Source of the DNA: an uncultured Burkholderiales bacterium
GTDB taxonomy: Bacteria; Pseudomonadota; Gammaproteobacteria; Burkholderiales; Burkholderiaceae_C
DNA: 64,000 bases
Assembly: GCA_903887325.1 (NCBI GenBank)
Contig: CAISPG010000125.1
Location: 47,152-111,151, forward strand
Reading direction: 5' to 3'
The translations under genes and the position numbers were made by a program. The notes beneath the pieces are model-generated. The model did not search any database. It was not told the DNA's origin and worked only from the letters and a program-made list of their open reading frames with translations. Positions 8,308-19,092 of the stretch are shown here, in pieces (position 1 is the stretch's first letter; each line of letters begins with the position of its first letter).

Positions 8308-11220
8308 ATGACCGACGCAAACACCACCGATTACCGCGCCACCTTGAACCTGCCGGACACGCCATTTCCCATGCGCGGCGACCTGCCCAAGCGTGAACCG
8401 GCATGGGCCAAAAGCTGGACAGACCAAGGCCTTTACAAACAATTGCGCGTGGCGCGCCACGGCCAGCCACTGTTTGTGTTGCACGACGGCCCGCCCTACG
8501 CCAACGGCAAATTGCATATCGGCCATGCGCTGAACAAAGTGTTGAAAGACATGATCGTCAAAAGCCGCCAACTGGCTGGCTTTGATGCGCAATACATTCC
8601 CGGCTGGGACTGTCACGGCTTGCCGATTGAAAACGCCATCGAAAAACTGCATGGCCGCAAACTGTCGCGTGACGATATGCAAGCCAAGAGCCGCGCGTTT
8701 GCCACCGAGCAAATCGACCAACAGCGCGAAGACTTCAAACGCTTAGGCGTTTTAGGCGACTGGGAACGACCTTACCGCACCATGGACTTTGCCAACGAAG
8801 CCGGAGAAATCCGCGCCTTCAAACGCGTGATCGAACGCGGTTTTGTGTACCGTGGTTTGAAGCCTGTTTACTGGTGCTTCGATTGCGGCTCGTCATTGGC
8901 CGAGTTTGAGATTGAATACGCAGACAAGAAAAGTGACACCTTGGATGTGGCATTTTTATGCGCACAACCAGACAAACTGGCCAAAGCTTTCGGTTTGTCA
9001 TCACTGAACAAAGAAGCCTTCGCCGTCACCTGGACTACTACCGCGTGGACCATCCCCGCCAACCAAGCGCTGAACCTGAACCCTGAATTGACCTATGCCT
9101 TGGTTGATACCGAGCGCGGTTATTTTGTATGTGCCGAATCGCTGGTCGAGAAATGTTTAGAACGCTGGCAACTCAGCGGCAAAGCAGTAGCGACCTGCCA
9201 AGGCCAGGCACTGGATTTGATTGAGTTCCATCACCCGCTGTCGCACGTGGATGCCGCGTACCAGCGCACCGCGCCGGTCTACTTGGCCGATTACGCCACC
9301 GACGCCGACGGCACCGGCATTGTTCACAGCGCACCTGCTTATGGTGTGGATGACTTCAACTCTTGCGTCGCTCATGGATTGAAGTACGACGACATCTTGA
9401 ACCCGGTGCAAGGCAACGGCGCGTATGCCGCCGACTTTGCCTTGTTCGGCGGCCAGCACATTTGGAAAGCCGTCCCTGTCATTTTGGAAGCGCTGAAAAA
9501 CGCAGGCCGTTTGATGGCAACACACGGCATCACGCACAGTTACCCGCATTGCTGGCGACACAAAACCCCGGTCATCTACCGCGCTGCGGCGCAATGGTTT
9601 GTGCGCATGGACGAAGGCGCGGGCGTGTTCACCAAAGACAAAGCGCCCAAGACGCTGCGTCAACTGGCGCTGGATGCGATTGAGCAAACCAAGTTTTATC
9701 CCGAGAACGGCAAAACCCGTTTGCGCGACATGATCGCCAACCGGCCCGATTGGTGCATTTCGCGCCAGCGCAGTTGGGGCGTGCCGGTGCCGTTTTTGCT
9801 GCACAAAGACAGCGGCGAATTGCACCCGGACACCATGGACATTTTGGACATTGCCGCCAGCATGGTGGAACACGGCGGCATAGAAGCCTGGAGCCGCGCC
9901 GGGGTGAACGACATTCAAGCTTTGTTGACAGCGCTAGGCAAAGGCCAGACGGCCCAAGCCGACGACTACAGCAAGAGCACCGATATTTTGGAAGTTTGGT
10001 TCGACTCGGGCTCTACCTTCGAGCACGTGCTGCGCGGCAGCCACAAAGACGCTTACGACCGACCACCCTTCCACGAAACCGGCCCCGAAGCCGACCTGTA
10101 TTTAGAAGGCCATGACCAACACCGGGGCTGGTTCCACAGCTCGCTGTTGCTTGGCTGTGCCTTGTATGGCCGTGCGCCCTACAAAGGCCTGTTGACCCAT
10201 GGCTTTGCCACCGACGGCCAAGGCCGCAAGATGAGCAAGAGCTTGGGCAACACCGTCGTGCCGCAGGAAGTGACAGACAAACTCGGCGCGGAAATCGTGC
10301 GCCTGTGGGTGGCCTCTACCGACTACTCGGGCGACTTGAACATTGACGACAAAATCCTGGCGCGTGTGGTTGACACCTACCGCCGCGTGCGCAACACGCT
10401 GAAATTTTTATTGGCTAACACCAGCGACTTTGATATTCACAAAGACGCAGTTGCACTGTCTGATATGTTGGAAGTCGACCGCTACGCCATCAGCCGCGCG
10501 GCGCAACTGCAAGCCGACATCGTCGGCCACTACAACCCGCAAACCCAAGTGTTTGAGGGCGGGCATTTCGGGCGTTACGAATTTCACCCGGTAGTGTCCA
10601 AACTGCAAATTTATTGTTCGGAAGACTTGGGTGCGTTTTATTTGGATGTATTGAAAGACCGGCTCTACACCACCGCCACCGGTTCACACGCCAGACGCAG
10701 TGCGCAAACCGCGCTGTGGCAAATCACCCAGGCCATGCTGCGTTGGATGGCGCCGTTTTTAAGTTTCACTGCCGAAGAGGCGTGGGGCGTGCTGGGACTG
10801 GGCAACACCATCTTCAAAGACAGGTATGTGCAATTGCCCGAACCGGACACTGCGCTGTTGGACAAATGGTCACACATTCGCGAGATCCGCGAACAAGTGA
10901 ACAAGGACATCGAAGTGGTGCGCGCGCAAGGGCTGGTCGGCTCGCCGTTGCAAGCCGAGGTCACGCTGACTGTGAATGCTGCTGACATGGCGCTGCTGCA
11001 AAGCCTGGGTGGTGACTTGAAATTTGTGTTCATCGTCTCCGGCATGCAACTCCAAGCCGGTAACGAGTTGTCCGTGTCTGTGTCACCTTCGTCCCACACC
11101 AAATGCGAACGCTGCTGGCATTACAGCGCGGATGTCGGCAGCATCGCCGCGCACCCTACCCTTTGCGGGCGTTGCGACAGCAACCTGCACGGCAGCGGTG
11201 AACAGCGGGCGTTTGCTTGA
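8308..11220 (+). CDS. ileS: Isoleucyl-tRNA synthetase
   Basis: 970 aa; HIGH-like ([20 protein letters not shown]), KMSKS ([10 protein letters not shown]), C-terminal Zn finger [24 protein letters not shown]. Confidence 0.97.
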   Translation: MTDANTTDYRATLNLPDTPFPMRGDLPKREPAWAKSWTDQGLYKQLRVARHGQPLFVLHDGPPYANGKLHIGHALNKVLKDMIVKSRQLAGFDAQYIPGWDCHGLPIENAIEKLHGRKLSRDDMQAKSRAFATEQIDQQREDFKRLGVLGDWERPYRTMDFANEAGEIRAFKRVIERGFVYRGLKPVYWCFDCGSSLAEFEIEYADKKSDTLDVAFLCAQPDKLAKAFGLSSLNKEAFAVTWTTTAWTIPANQALNLNPELTYALVDTERGYFVCAESLVEKCLERWQLSGKAVATCQGQALDLIEFHHPLSHVDAAYQRTAPVYLADYATDADGTGIVHSAPAYGVDDFNSCVAHGLKYDDILNPVQGNGAYAADFALFGGQHIWKAVPVILEALKNAGRLMATHGITHSYPHCWRHKTPVIYRAAAQWFVRMDEGAGVFTKDKAPKTLRQLALDAIEQTKFYPENGKTRLRDMIANRPDWCISRQRSWGVPVPFLLHKDSGELHPDTMDILDIAASMVEHGGIEAWSRAGVNDIQALLTALGKGQTAQADDYSKSTDILEVWFDSGSTFEHVLRGSHKDAYDRPPFHETGPEADLYLEGHDQHRGWFHSSLLLGCALYGRAPYKGLLTHGFATDGQGRKMSKSLGNTVVPQEVTDKLGAEIVRLWVASTDYSGDLNIDDKILARVVDTYRRVRNTLKFLLANTSDFDIHKDAVALSDMLEVDRYAISRAAQLQADIVGHYNPQTQVFEGGHFGRYEFHPVVSKLQIYCSEDLGAFYLDVLKDRLYTTATGSHARRSAQTALWQITQAMLRWMAPFLSFTAEEAWGVLGLGNTIFKDRYVQLPEPDTALLDKWSHIREIREQVNKDIEVVRAQGLVGSPLQAEVTLTVNAADMALLQSLGGDLKFVFIVSGMQLQAGNELSVSVSPSSHTKCERCWHYSADVGSIAAHPTLCGRCDSNLHGSGEQRAFA

Positions 11221-11266
11221 TGGCTTATCTGCTTTTGACACCTGTTCACTCATTGAAACACTGACC

Positions 11267-11779
11267 ATGACTAAACACTCACCTCGCACACTGTGGTTAT
11301 GGCTGGGCATGGCCTTGGTGCTGCTGCTGGCTGACCAATTCACCAAGGTATTGATCATCGGCAGTTTTCAGTTGGGTGACAGCCAAACCATCACTTCCTT
11401 TTTCAACCTTGTGCGGGTGCACAACAGCGGCGCGGCGTTTTCGTTTTTGTCGTCTGCTTCGGGTTGGCAACGCTGGTTTTTCACGGCCATTGGTGTGGGC
11501 GCAGCAGGCTTCATCGTCTGGCTGTTGCGCAGTCACTCGTCTGAAAAATTGTTTTGTTTTGCGCTGGCACTGGTGCTGGGCGGCGCTGTTGGTAATGTGA
11601 TTGACCGTGTGCTGTGGGGCTATGTCATCGACTTTTTAGACTTCCACTGGGCCTGGCTGGCCCCGCTGTTTTACCAAGGGCATTTCCCGGCGTTTAACCT
11701 GGCCGACAGCGCCATCAGCGTGGGCACGGTGTGTTTGATATTGGATGAGTTGCTGCGGGTTCGTCAAAGCAAAGCCTGA
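11267..11779 (+). CDS. lspA: Lipoprotein signal peptidase (signal peptidase II)
   Basis: [30 protein letters not shown]...[16 protein letters not shown]...[24 protein letters not shown]...[14 protein letters not shown]. Longer ORF start at 11024 overlaps ileS and is unlikely. Confidence 0.96.
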   Translation: MTKHSPRTLWLWLGMALVLLLADQFTKVLIIGSFQLGDSQTITSFFNLVRVHNSGAAFSFLSSASGWQRWFFTAIGVGAAGFIVWLLRSHSSEKLFCFALALVLGGAVGNVIDRVLWGYVIDFLDFHWAWLAPLFYQGHFPAFNLADSAISVGTVCLILDELLRVRQSKA

Positions 11780-11785
11780 TTTACG

Positions 11786-13477
11786 TCATCTCGGCACCAC
11801 TTTATACACAGTGAAATTCTCTAACGGCGCACGACCAGCAGCCAACTCGATTTGACGAGGCAAGGTACCGGTCTTGTGGTCCACCCAATCACCTGACACA
11901 ACGGCTGTCATGACACCGGTTCGTGCGGCCAATGCATCAGCGGCTGATGTGCGGGTCAGCAAGAAATAGCTGGCACCGGGCGGTGGCAAATCTTCAGGCT
12001 TGTCTATGCGCAGCACCGGAGCGGTTTGGCGGTACAGGCCCAGCTCGTAGCTCACCGGCGGATCGAGTTGGTACACCACCACCGGCACAGCGGCTTCGTT
12101 GGCCATCGAAGACAACACGTTATAGGGAATGCTGTAGCGCGTGCGCGCAATCAAGGTCATGCCTTCCAGCACCAAATACAACAGGTTGACCGCCATCACC
12201 GGATACACCATCACGCTCAAACCATGCCATTGCTTTTTTTGCAACCAAGCGTAAATGAACCAAGCCAACAAACCAACACCGCACAGCCACAGCAATGCGT
12301 AATGCCCAATCTTCACGCTCAACCACACAGCCAATATCAGTGTGAGCAAACCCATGCCCAGTTGCGCCCTGCGCATGCCTGTTGCACCGCTGTCAGCAAG
12401 GGCAGTCAACAGCAAGGGCGCAATCAGCACGGCTGCAAACGGATAGACGATGACGGTGTAGTAGTCCAGTTGAAAACTGGTCAGGCTGAACATGATGAAG
12501 CTCACAAAAAAGCTAGCCAGCAAATACACCTGTTGGTTGCGGTTGCTTGGTTCAGTAACAGGCCTCAGCTTGCGCCAGCAGGCCATCACAAACGCCGCCA
12601 CCCAAGGCAGGAAGGCCCACACAAACACCAATACAAAAAACAGTTTGTTGCCATCTTTGTTGGTGATCGGGCCGACGTTGAAAAACCGCCCGAACTGGCT
12701 GTCCCATAAAAAGAAGCGTATGCCTGAGACACCGGTCTGATCGAACACGGTTTTTTCCGGGTGCATGTCGAACTGCCGGTACAAGGCCAACACCTCGGGC
12801 ATCAGGCACAACAGCGTCACAATAAAAGCAGCCAGCCATTTCCAGCGCCACAGTTCGCGCCAGCGGCCTTGGTAAGCCCACATGCACAGCAAGCCGCTGC
12901 TGATGGTGATCAAGGTGAACACACCTTTGGTCATCACCGAGATGCCACTGAACAAGCCGCCGAGCAGCACGTATTTCCATCGGAATTGCGCATCCAAGCG
13001 CAGCCAGTAATAACACGCGCCCATGATGCTGGCGGTCAAAAACGCTTCGGCTTTCAAGGCCGTGGTGGTGTACATCAAATGGTAGGCGGACACGTAGACC
13101 AGCAAGGCGATCAAGCCGGTATCGCGACCGTGAAACAGACGTGCGATTCGATAGGTGTAATAGCCGCCGAGCAGGTGACACAGGTAGCCCGGCAACATGT
13201 ATGCGAACACGCTGACACCCAGTAACTTGAACGACAGCGCGCCCAGCCAGAAAGGGAAATGCGGTTTGTCCAGCCAATCGCGGCCATCCAAGATCAAGTC
13301 ATTCCAATTGCCGGTGTTGACCATGTGCTGCGACAAAGCGGCGTACAACACCGAGTCGCCTTCGTTCAGTATGGGCGTGAACAAAGGCAGTGCATTGATC
13401 AACAGCGTCAGCACCACCCAAGCCAATACATGCGGGCGCAATGATGCATCCAGGAATTTCGCGGTACTGTTTTTCAC
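11786..13477 (-). CDS. ArnT/PMT-like glycosyltransferase family 39 membrane protein
   Basis: Multi-TM; NALPLFTPILNEGDSVLYAALSQHMVNTGNWNDLILDGRDWLDKPHFPFWLGALSFKLLGV resembles the N-terminal periplasmic-loop motif of ArnT/PMT enzymes. Confidence 0.75.
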   Translation of the reverse strand: MKNSTAKFLDASLRPHVLAWVVLTLLINALPLFTPILNEGDSVLYAALSQHMVNTGNWNDLILDGRDWLDKPHFPFWLGALSFKLLGVSVFAYMLPGYLCHLLGGYYTYRIARLFHGRDTGLIALLVYVSAYHLMYTTTALKAEAFLTASIMGACYYWLRLDAQFRWKYVLLGGLFSGISVMTKGVFTLITISSGLLCMWAYQGRWRELWRWKWLAAFIVTLLCLMPEVLALYRQFDMHPEKTVFDQTGVSGIRFFLWDSQFGRFFNVGPITNKDGNKLFFVLVFVWAFLPWVAAFVMACWRKLRPVTEPSNRNQQVYLLASFFVSFIMFSLTSFQLDYYTVIVYPFAAVLIAPLLLTALADSGATGMRRAQLGMGLLTLILAVWLSVKIGHYALLWLCGVGLLAWFIYAWLQKKQWHGLSVMVYPVMAVNLLYLVLEGMTLIARTRYSIPYNVLSSMANEAAVPVVVYQLDPPVSYELGLYRQTAPVLRIDKPEDLPPPGASYFLLTRTSAADALAARTGVMTAVVSGDWVDHKTGTLPRQIELAAGRAPLENFTVYKVVPR

Positions 13478-13500
13478 ATGTGAACCTGTTGAACGGATAC

Positions 13501-13530
13501 GAAAAAGCCGCCAGCTTGCACCGGCGGCTA
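13501..13530 (-). terminator. Rho-independent terminator downstream of the quinone oxidoreductase gene
   Basis: Minus-strand AGCCGCCGGTGCAAGCTGGCGGCTTTTTC: 7-bp GC stem followed by a T run. Confidence 0.6.
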
Positions 13531-13555
13531 TTGAATGAACTAGCGAGCTGACAAC

Positions 13556-14539
13556 TTACACGGTCAGCAAAGTGCTGCCGGTGGTTTTGCGTGCTTCCAA
13601 ATCGCGGTGCGCTTGTGCGGCTTCGGCCAAAGGGTAACGCTGTTCAATATGAATCTTCACCTTGCCGCTGCCGACCACTTCAAACAAATCTTCAGCCATT
13701 TGCTGGTTGGTTTCGCGCGTGGCGATGTGCGTGAACAAGGTTTGGCGCGTGACGTAAATCGAACCTTTCGCGCCCAATGAACCCGGGGCAAACGGCTCGA
13801 CCGGGCCGGAGGCATTGCCGAAACTGGCCATCAAACCAAACGGCGACAAACAGTTCAGCGATTTGTCCCAGGTGTCTTTGCCGACCGAGTCATAGACCAC
13901 TTTGACACCTTTGCCGTTGGTGATGTCTTTGACACGCGCTTCAAAATCTTCTTTGTTGTAGTTGATCACATGTGCTGCGCCATTGGCTTTGGCGAGCTCG
14001 CATTTCTCATCGCTACCAGCCGTGCCAATGAGTTGCAAACCCAAAGCCTTGGCCCACTGACAAGCGATCAAACCGACACCGCCGGCAGCGGCGTGAAACA
14101 AAATCAAATCCCCGGATTGCAAACCGGCTTGCGGCAAGGTGCGCTTGAGCAAGTACTGCACCGTCATGCCTTTGAGCATCATGCCAGCCGCTGTTTCAAA
14201 CGAAATGTTGTCGGGCAATTTGCACACGTTTTTGGCCGGCATGACCCGTGCTTCGCAATAGCTTCCGGGCGGCGCGCTGGCATAAGCGGCGCGGTCGCCT
14301 GCTTTCAAATGGGTGACGCCCTCTCCCACGGCTTCGATGATGCCTGCGCCTTCCATGCCCAGGCCGTGTGGCATCGGCAGCGGGTACAAGCCGGTGCGGT
14401 GGTAGACATCGATGTAATTCAAACCGACGGCTTTGTGCGCAATACGCACTTCGCCGGGGCCGGGGTTGCCGACCGTGACATCGACGAGTTGCAATACCTC
14501 GGATCCGCCGGGTTGTTTGAATTGAATGGCTTTGCTCAT
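13556..14539 (-). CDS. NADPH:quinone oxidoreductase (zinc-independent MDR family)
   Basis: MSKAIQFKQPGGSEVLQLVDVTVGNPGPGEVRIAHKAVGLNYIDVYHRTGLYPLPMPHGLGMEGAG...ILFHAAAGGVGLIACQWAKALG. Confidence 0.92.
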   Translation of the reverse strand: MSKAIQFKQPGGSEVLQLVDVTVGNPGPGEVRIAHKAVGLNYIDVYHRTGLYPLPMPHGLGMEGAGIIEAVGEGVTHLKAGDRAAYASAPPGSYCEARVMPAKNVCKLPDNISFETAAGMMLKGMTVQYLLKRTLPQAGLQSGDLILFHAAAGGVGLIACQWAKALGLQLIGTAGSDEKCELAKANGAAHVINYNKEDFEARVKDITNGKGVKVVYDSVGKDTWDKSLNCLSPFGLMASFGNASGPVEPFAPGSLGAKGSIYVTRQTLFTHIATRETNQQMAEDLFEVVGSGKVKIHIEQRYPLAEAAQAHRDLEARKTTGSTLLTV

Positions 14540-14631
14540 GCCTTGCTCCTAATGTGATGGTGTGAAATAAGCCGGTCTTGTGCCGGACAGCCAAGCCTGA
14601 TTGTCTACGCAACTGGGTTAGAGTCCATGTC

Positions 14632-15561
14632 ATGTCTGATACTGCCACTTCCCCTGCCAAACCTTCGCTTGACCTGGCCACCGCCGGTTTGCTGTTGCTG
14701 CCACCGCTGGTCTGGGCGGGTAACACCGTGCTCGGTCATGTGGTCGCGGACATGGTGCCGCCGATCACCTTGAATTTTTTCCGTTGGCTGCTGGCTTTCG
14801 CGCTGTTACTGCCTTGGGCCTACCCGGTGCTCAAACCCTCCAGCGCTATGTGGCAACACTGGCGGCGCTACGGTTTGATGGGCCTGTTGGGCGTGGGTTG
14901 TTACAACAGTTTTCAATACCTGGCGCTGCACACCTCTACCCCTATCAATGTGACGCTGGTAGGTGCCAGTGTGCCGGTGTTCATGCTGGTCATGGGCGCG
15001 GTGTTTTACAAGCAACGCGTTTCGCTGCGACAGATACTGGGTGCGACCCTGTCCATCGCCGGTGTGCTGTGTGTGCTGGGTCGCGGCGATTGGCAGGCCT
15101 TACTGCGCTTGCAACCGGTGATAGGCGATATCTACATATTGATCGCCGTGGTTTGCTGGGCCTGGTACAGCTGGCTGGTGGCGCAACCGGTAGACCCACC
15201 CGAAATACGCAGCAACTGGATGTATTTTTTAACCGCGCAAATGGTGTTTGGTTTGCTGTGGAGCGGCGCATTCACGGCGGCTGAATGGCAATTCAGCGAC
15301 AACCCGCACATCACCTGGGGTTGGCCGCTGGCCGCGACTGTGTTGTATGTGGCGCTGGGCCCGGCCTTGCTGGCATACCGCAGTTGGGGATTAGGCATTC
15401 AACGCGTCGGCCCGACCGTCGCTGGTTTCTTCGCCAACCTCACCCCGCTGTTTGCCGCGCTGTTGTCTACCGTCACTTTAGGTGACGCGCCGCACGGCTA
15501 CCACGCAGCGGCGTTTGTGCTGATCGTCGGCGGCATCGTGGTGTCTTCGCGCAAGCCCTGA
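14632..15561 (+). CDS. EamA/DMT-family transporter
   Basis: Multi-TM; LLLPPLVWAGNTVLGHVVADMVPPITLNFFRWLLAFALLLPWAYPVL; start placed at internal ATG (MSDTATSPAKPSLDL). Confidence 0.88.
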   Translation: MSDTATSPAKPSLDLATAGLLLLPPLVWAGNTVLGHVVADMVPPITLNFFRWLLAFALLLPWAYPVLKPSSAMWQHWRRYGLMGLLGVGCYNSFQYLALHTSTPINVTLVGASVPVFMLVMGAVFYKQRVSLRQILGATLSIAGVLCVLGRGDWQALLRLQPVIGDIYILIAVVCWAWYSWLVAQPVDPPEIRSNWMYFLTAQMVFGLLWSGAFTAAEWQFSDNPHITWGWPLAATVLYVALGPALLAYRSWGLGIQRVGPTVAGFFANLTPLFAALLSTVTLGDAPHGYHAAAFVLIVGGIVVSSRKP

Positions 15562-15691
15562 TCAGGCTGCTTACTTCACCCTGTCACGGGCAGCACTTGC
15601 TCGCGAAAGCCCATGGGCAGCGAACCGGGCAAATGCGTCACCGCCTAGCGCTTTGGCCCCATGGCTTGAGCTCTGTCCATGTCTCAGCTAC

Positions 15692-16486
15692 TCAAAATGC
15701 GCCCGGATACGCCCCGCCGTCGATCAATATGTTTTGACCGTTGATGAAGCCTGCATGCTGGCTGCACAAAAACGCACAGGTGTTGCCGAATTCCTCGGGC
15801 GTGCCAAAGCGGTTGGCAGGTGCACTGGCGCGGCGGGCTTGCGCCAGCTCGTCCACGCTCTTGCCGGTTTTTTCAGCCGTGCCTTTCAAAATGCTTTTCA
15901 AGCGGTCGGTGTCAAACGCGCCGGGCAGCAAGTTGTTGATGGTGACGTTGTGTTTGGCGATGGCCGGGTTGCGCGATAAACCGGCAACGAATCCGCTCAG
16001 GCCGCTGCGCGCGCCGTTGGACAAACCCAGAATATCGATTGGCGCTTTGACTGCGCTGGACGTGATGTTGACAATGCGACCGAAACCGCGCGCAGCCATG
16101 CCGTCGATGGTGGCTTTCATCAATTCAATCGGTGTCAGCATGTTGGCGTCGACTGCTTTGATCCAGGCATCGCGGTCCCATTCGCGAAAGTCGCCGCTGG
16201 GCGGGCCGCCCGCGTTGGTCACCACGATGTCAAAGTTTTTGCCCGGCCCACCGGCCACCAACCAGATCGCTGCGCGACCGGCTTCGGTGGTGATGTCTTG
16301 CGCCACCGTTAACACGGTCACGCCATGTTGGCGCAATCCGGCGGCAGATGCCTCCAGCGCCTCAGCACCGCGCGAGACCATGACCAAATTCACACCGGCC
16401 TGCGCCAATGCACTGGCACAACCCCAGCCCAAACCCTTGCTCGCGCCGCCGACCAGCGCCCATTTGCCCTTAATGCCTAAGTCCAT
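15692..16486 (-). CDS. SDR-family oxidoreductase
   Basis: MDLGIKGKWALVGGASKGLGWGCASALAQAGVNLVMVSRG...GFGRIVNITSSAVKAPIDILGLSNGARSGLSGF. Confidence 0.88.
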   Translation of the reverse strand: MDLGIKGKWALVGGASKGLGWGCASALAQAGVNLVMVSRGAEALEASAAGLRQHGVTVLTVAQDITTEAGRAAIWLVAGGPGKNFDIVVTNAGGPPSGDFREWDRDAWIKAVDANMLTPIELMKATIDGMAARGFGRIVNITSSAVKAPIDILGLSNGARSGLSGFVAGLSRNPAIAKHNVTINNLLPGAFDTDRLKSILKGTAEKTGKSVDELAQARRASAPANRFGTPEEFGNTCAFLCSQHAGFINGQNILIDGGAYPGAF

Positions 16487-17411
16487 GTTTCTCTCCTGTT
16501 TGCGAAGCCATATACACACCGCTGAGCACCAGCACGGTTCCCAGCACGATCCACATATTCACCGGTTCACCCAACACCAGCACGCCCAGCGTGATGGTCG
16601 ACATGGGCCCGACCATGCCGACTTGCGCGGTCAATGAAGCGCCGATGCGCTCTATGCCCAGCATGATGAACACTACCGGCGCGACCGTACACACCGTGGC
16701 ATTCAGCAAGGCCAGCAAGAGCACCTGCGGCTGCACCAGCGCGTCTGACAAGGGCCTGAGTATGACAAATTGCAGCAAGCAGCAGACACAGGCCACGATG
16801 GAAGCCAGTCCGACCAACCGCAAGGCCCCGATTCGCTTAACCATCTGGCCGCTGAACATCAGGTAAAAAGCATAAGCCAGCGCACTGGCCAGCACATATG
16901 CCGAGCCCAGCACCACACCGGCACCGCTGAAGCTGACCTCGTGCGCGAACACCAACAACACGCCTGCATAGCTGATGGCCATGGCCAACGCACGCATAGG
17001 CTGTATGCGGTGTTTGTACATCAGAGCGCTGAGCAGCATGACCAGCGTCGGGTTCAAATAAATGATCAAACGCTCCAAGCTGGCCGTGATGGTTTGCAGC
17101 CCCAGAAAATCCAGAAAGCTGGCCAGGTAATAACCGAGTAGCCCCAAGCCGCCGATGGCCAGCAGATCGCGCCGACTCAGCGGGTTGGCTAAAGCATGCG
17201 GCTGGCGCGACGCCCACCAGGCCATGGCAATGAAAAACGGCAAGGCGAACAGCATGCGGTACATGATGACGGTGACCGCGTCGACGCCATGAAGATAGGA
17301 CAGCTTGACGATGATGGCCTTGCCGCTGAAAGCCATGGCACCGGTCAGCGCCAGTGCGATACCGACAGCATGAGGCGACAAACGGCTCAGCCGAGCAAAC
17401 AAACCAATCAC
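16470..17411 (-). CDS. EamA/DMT-family transporter
   Basis: Multi-TM; ALALTGAMAFSGKAIIVKLSYLHGVDAVTVIMYRMLFALPFF; overlaps the SDR gene start by 17 nt. Confidence 0.87.
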   Translation of the reverse strand: MIGLFARLSRLSPHAVGIALALTGAMAFSGKAIIVKLSYLHGVDAVTVIMYRMLFALPFFIAMAWWASRQPHALANPLSRRDLLAIGGLGLLGYYLASFLDFLGLQTITASLERLIIYLNPTLVMLLSALMYKHRIQPMRALAMAISYAGVLLVFAHEVSFSGAGVVLGSAYVLASALAYAFYLMFSGQMVKRIGALRLVGLASIVACVCCLLQFVILRPLSDALVQPQVLLLALLNATVCTVAPVVFIMLGIERIGASLTAQVGMVGPMSTITLGVLVLGEPVNMWIVLGTVLVLSGVYMASQTGEKHGLRH

Positions 17412-17414
17412 CGC

Positions 17415-19037
17415 TTAAAACCCGGCGACCAAGCCGTCGCGGCGCGAATCGCTGGCCGCCACATAACCATGCACCTTGGGGTCGCCCATGCGCCAAATGA
17501 ACTGGCCTGAGCCGAAATCCTGGTAACTGTCGTTGATGACTTCCATGGCGTGGCCGCGCGCCTGCAAACCTTGAACGGTGTGCGCATCCATACCGGCTTC
17601 CACGTTGATGACCAGGCCTTCGTTGTAGCGCCAGCGCGGCGCGTCACATGCGGCTTGCGGGTTTTGCGCGTAATCGAGCATGCGCACCAGGGTTTGCACA
17701 TGGCCTTGCGGCTGCATGTTCGCGCCCATCACGCCATAACTCATGACCGGCTGGCCGTCTTTGGTGAGGAACGCCGGGATGATGGTGTGAAAAGGTCGCT
17801 TGCCCGGTGCCACCAAATTGGCCGGGTTCAAGCCGCCCGGACGCACCGCAAACGCATGACCTCGGTTTTGCAAACTGATGCCGTAGGTCGGCTCCACACA
17901 GCCCGAGCCAAAGCCCATGTAATTGCTTTGTATGAAGCTGACCATCATGCCGTTTTCATCGGCGGCGGTGAGGTAAATCGTGCCGCCCTTGGCCGGGTTG
18001 CCCGCTTTGAAGTCTTGCGCGCGTTGCATGTTTATCAACTTGGCGCGTTCTTTCAAATACGACTTGTCCAACAATTGCGCCGCTGTCACTTCCATGCTGC
18101 TGGCTTCTGCCACATAGCGGTAGACATCGGCAAAGGCCAGTTTCATGGCTTCAATTTGCACATGTTGCGAATCCACGCCATCACGTTGCAGCGCGGCCAG
18201 ATCAAAGTTATCCAAGATGCCTAAGGCAATCAGCGCGGCTATGCCTTGGCCATTGGGCGGAATTTCATGCAGCGTGTAACCTCTGTAATCCATAGAGATA
18301 GGTGTGACCCACTCGGCCTGGTAAGCCGCAAAGTCTGAGGCCTTCAAAGATCCGCCATTCGCGTTCGAAAAACGCTCTAAGGCTTCAGCAATTTCGCCAC
18401 CGTAAAACGCCTGGCCTTTGGTTTTGCCAATGGCCTGCAAGCCTTTGGCCGCTGCCGCAAACTGAAACAGCTCGCCGACTTCGGGTGCACGTCCATGCGG
18501 TAAAAACGCTTGTGCAAAACCCGGTTGGTTTTTGAGTTCTTCGACAGGAGCTGCCCATTTTTCCTGCACCACCACACTGAGCAAAAAACCGCGCTCGGCA
18601 ATCTCAATCGCCGGTTGCATCAAATCTTCAAACGGCAGCTTACCGAAGCGCTCGCTCAAAGCCACCCAACTCGCAACCGCTCCCGGCACGGTGACCGAAT
18701 CGATGCCGCGCTTAGGCGGGTTCATAGGGTTGTCGCCGTATTTGCGCTGGAAGTATTCGGGTGTCCAGGCTTGCGGTGCGCGACCCGACGCATTCAAACC
18801 ATGCAGTTGTTGGCCGTCCCACAAAATGCAAAACGCATCCGAACCGAGCCCGCAACTGACTGGCTCAACGATGGTCAGCACCGCCGCCGCTGCGATGGCC
18901 GCATCCACCGCATTGCCGCCGCGCCACAACATGCGCAAACCAGCTTGCGCCGCCAAGGGGTGCGAGGTGGACACGATATTGCGGGCAAAAACCGGAAGAC
19001 GCGTACTGCTGTAGGGATTGTTGAAATTGAAAGACAT
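17415..19037 (-). CDS. Gamma-glutamyltransferase family protein
   Basis: NIVSTSHPLAAQAGLRMLWRGGNAVDAAIAAAAVLTIVEPVSCGLGSDAFCILWDG...AKGGTIYLTAADENGMMVSFIQSNYMGFGSG (catalytic-Thr region GT.Y). Confidence 0.92.
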   Translation of the reverse strand: MSFNFNNPYSSTRLPVFARNIVSTSHPLAAQAGLRMLWRGGNAVDAAIAAAAVLTIVEPVSCGLGSDAFCILWDGQQLHGLNASGRAPQAWTPEYFQRKYGDNPMNPPKRGIDSVTVPGAVASWVALSERFGKLPFEDLMQPAIEIAERGFLLSVVVQEKWAAPVEELKNQPGFAQAFLPHGRAPEVGELFQFAAAAKGLQAIGKTKGQAFYGGEIAEALERFSNANGGSLKASDFAAYQAEWVTPISMDYRGYTLHEIPPNGQGIAALIALGILDNFDLAALQRDGVDSQHVQIEAMKLAFADVYRYVAEASSMEVTAAQLLDKSYLKERAKLINMQRAQDFKAGNPAKGGTIYLTAADENGMMVSFIQSNYMGFGSGCVEPTYGISLQNRGHAFAVRPGGLNPANLVAPGKRPFHTIIPAFLTKDGQPVMSYGVMGANMQPQGHVQTLVRMLDYAQNPQAACDAPRWRYNEGLVINVEAGMDAHTVQGLQARGHAMEVINDSYQDFGSGQFIWRMGDPKVHGYVAASDSRRDGLVAGF

Positions 19038-19054
19038 TGTGAACAGACGTAAAG

Positions 19055-19074
19055 AAAAAGGCCGCTGAGGCGGA
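19055..19074 (-). terminator. Possible weak terminator between the DUF3422 and GGT genes
   Basis: Minus-strand CCGC-CTCA-GCGG stem followed by CCTTTTTC; only a 4-bp stem. Confidence 0.3.
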
Positions 19075-19092
19075 GCGAAATATGCGGGAAAA

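Noticed and set aside
12026-12709. 227-aa plus-strand ORF inside the GT39 gene
   Set aside because: Gln/His-rich antisense translation; shadow of the membrane protein.
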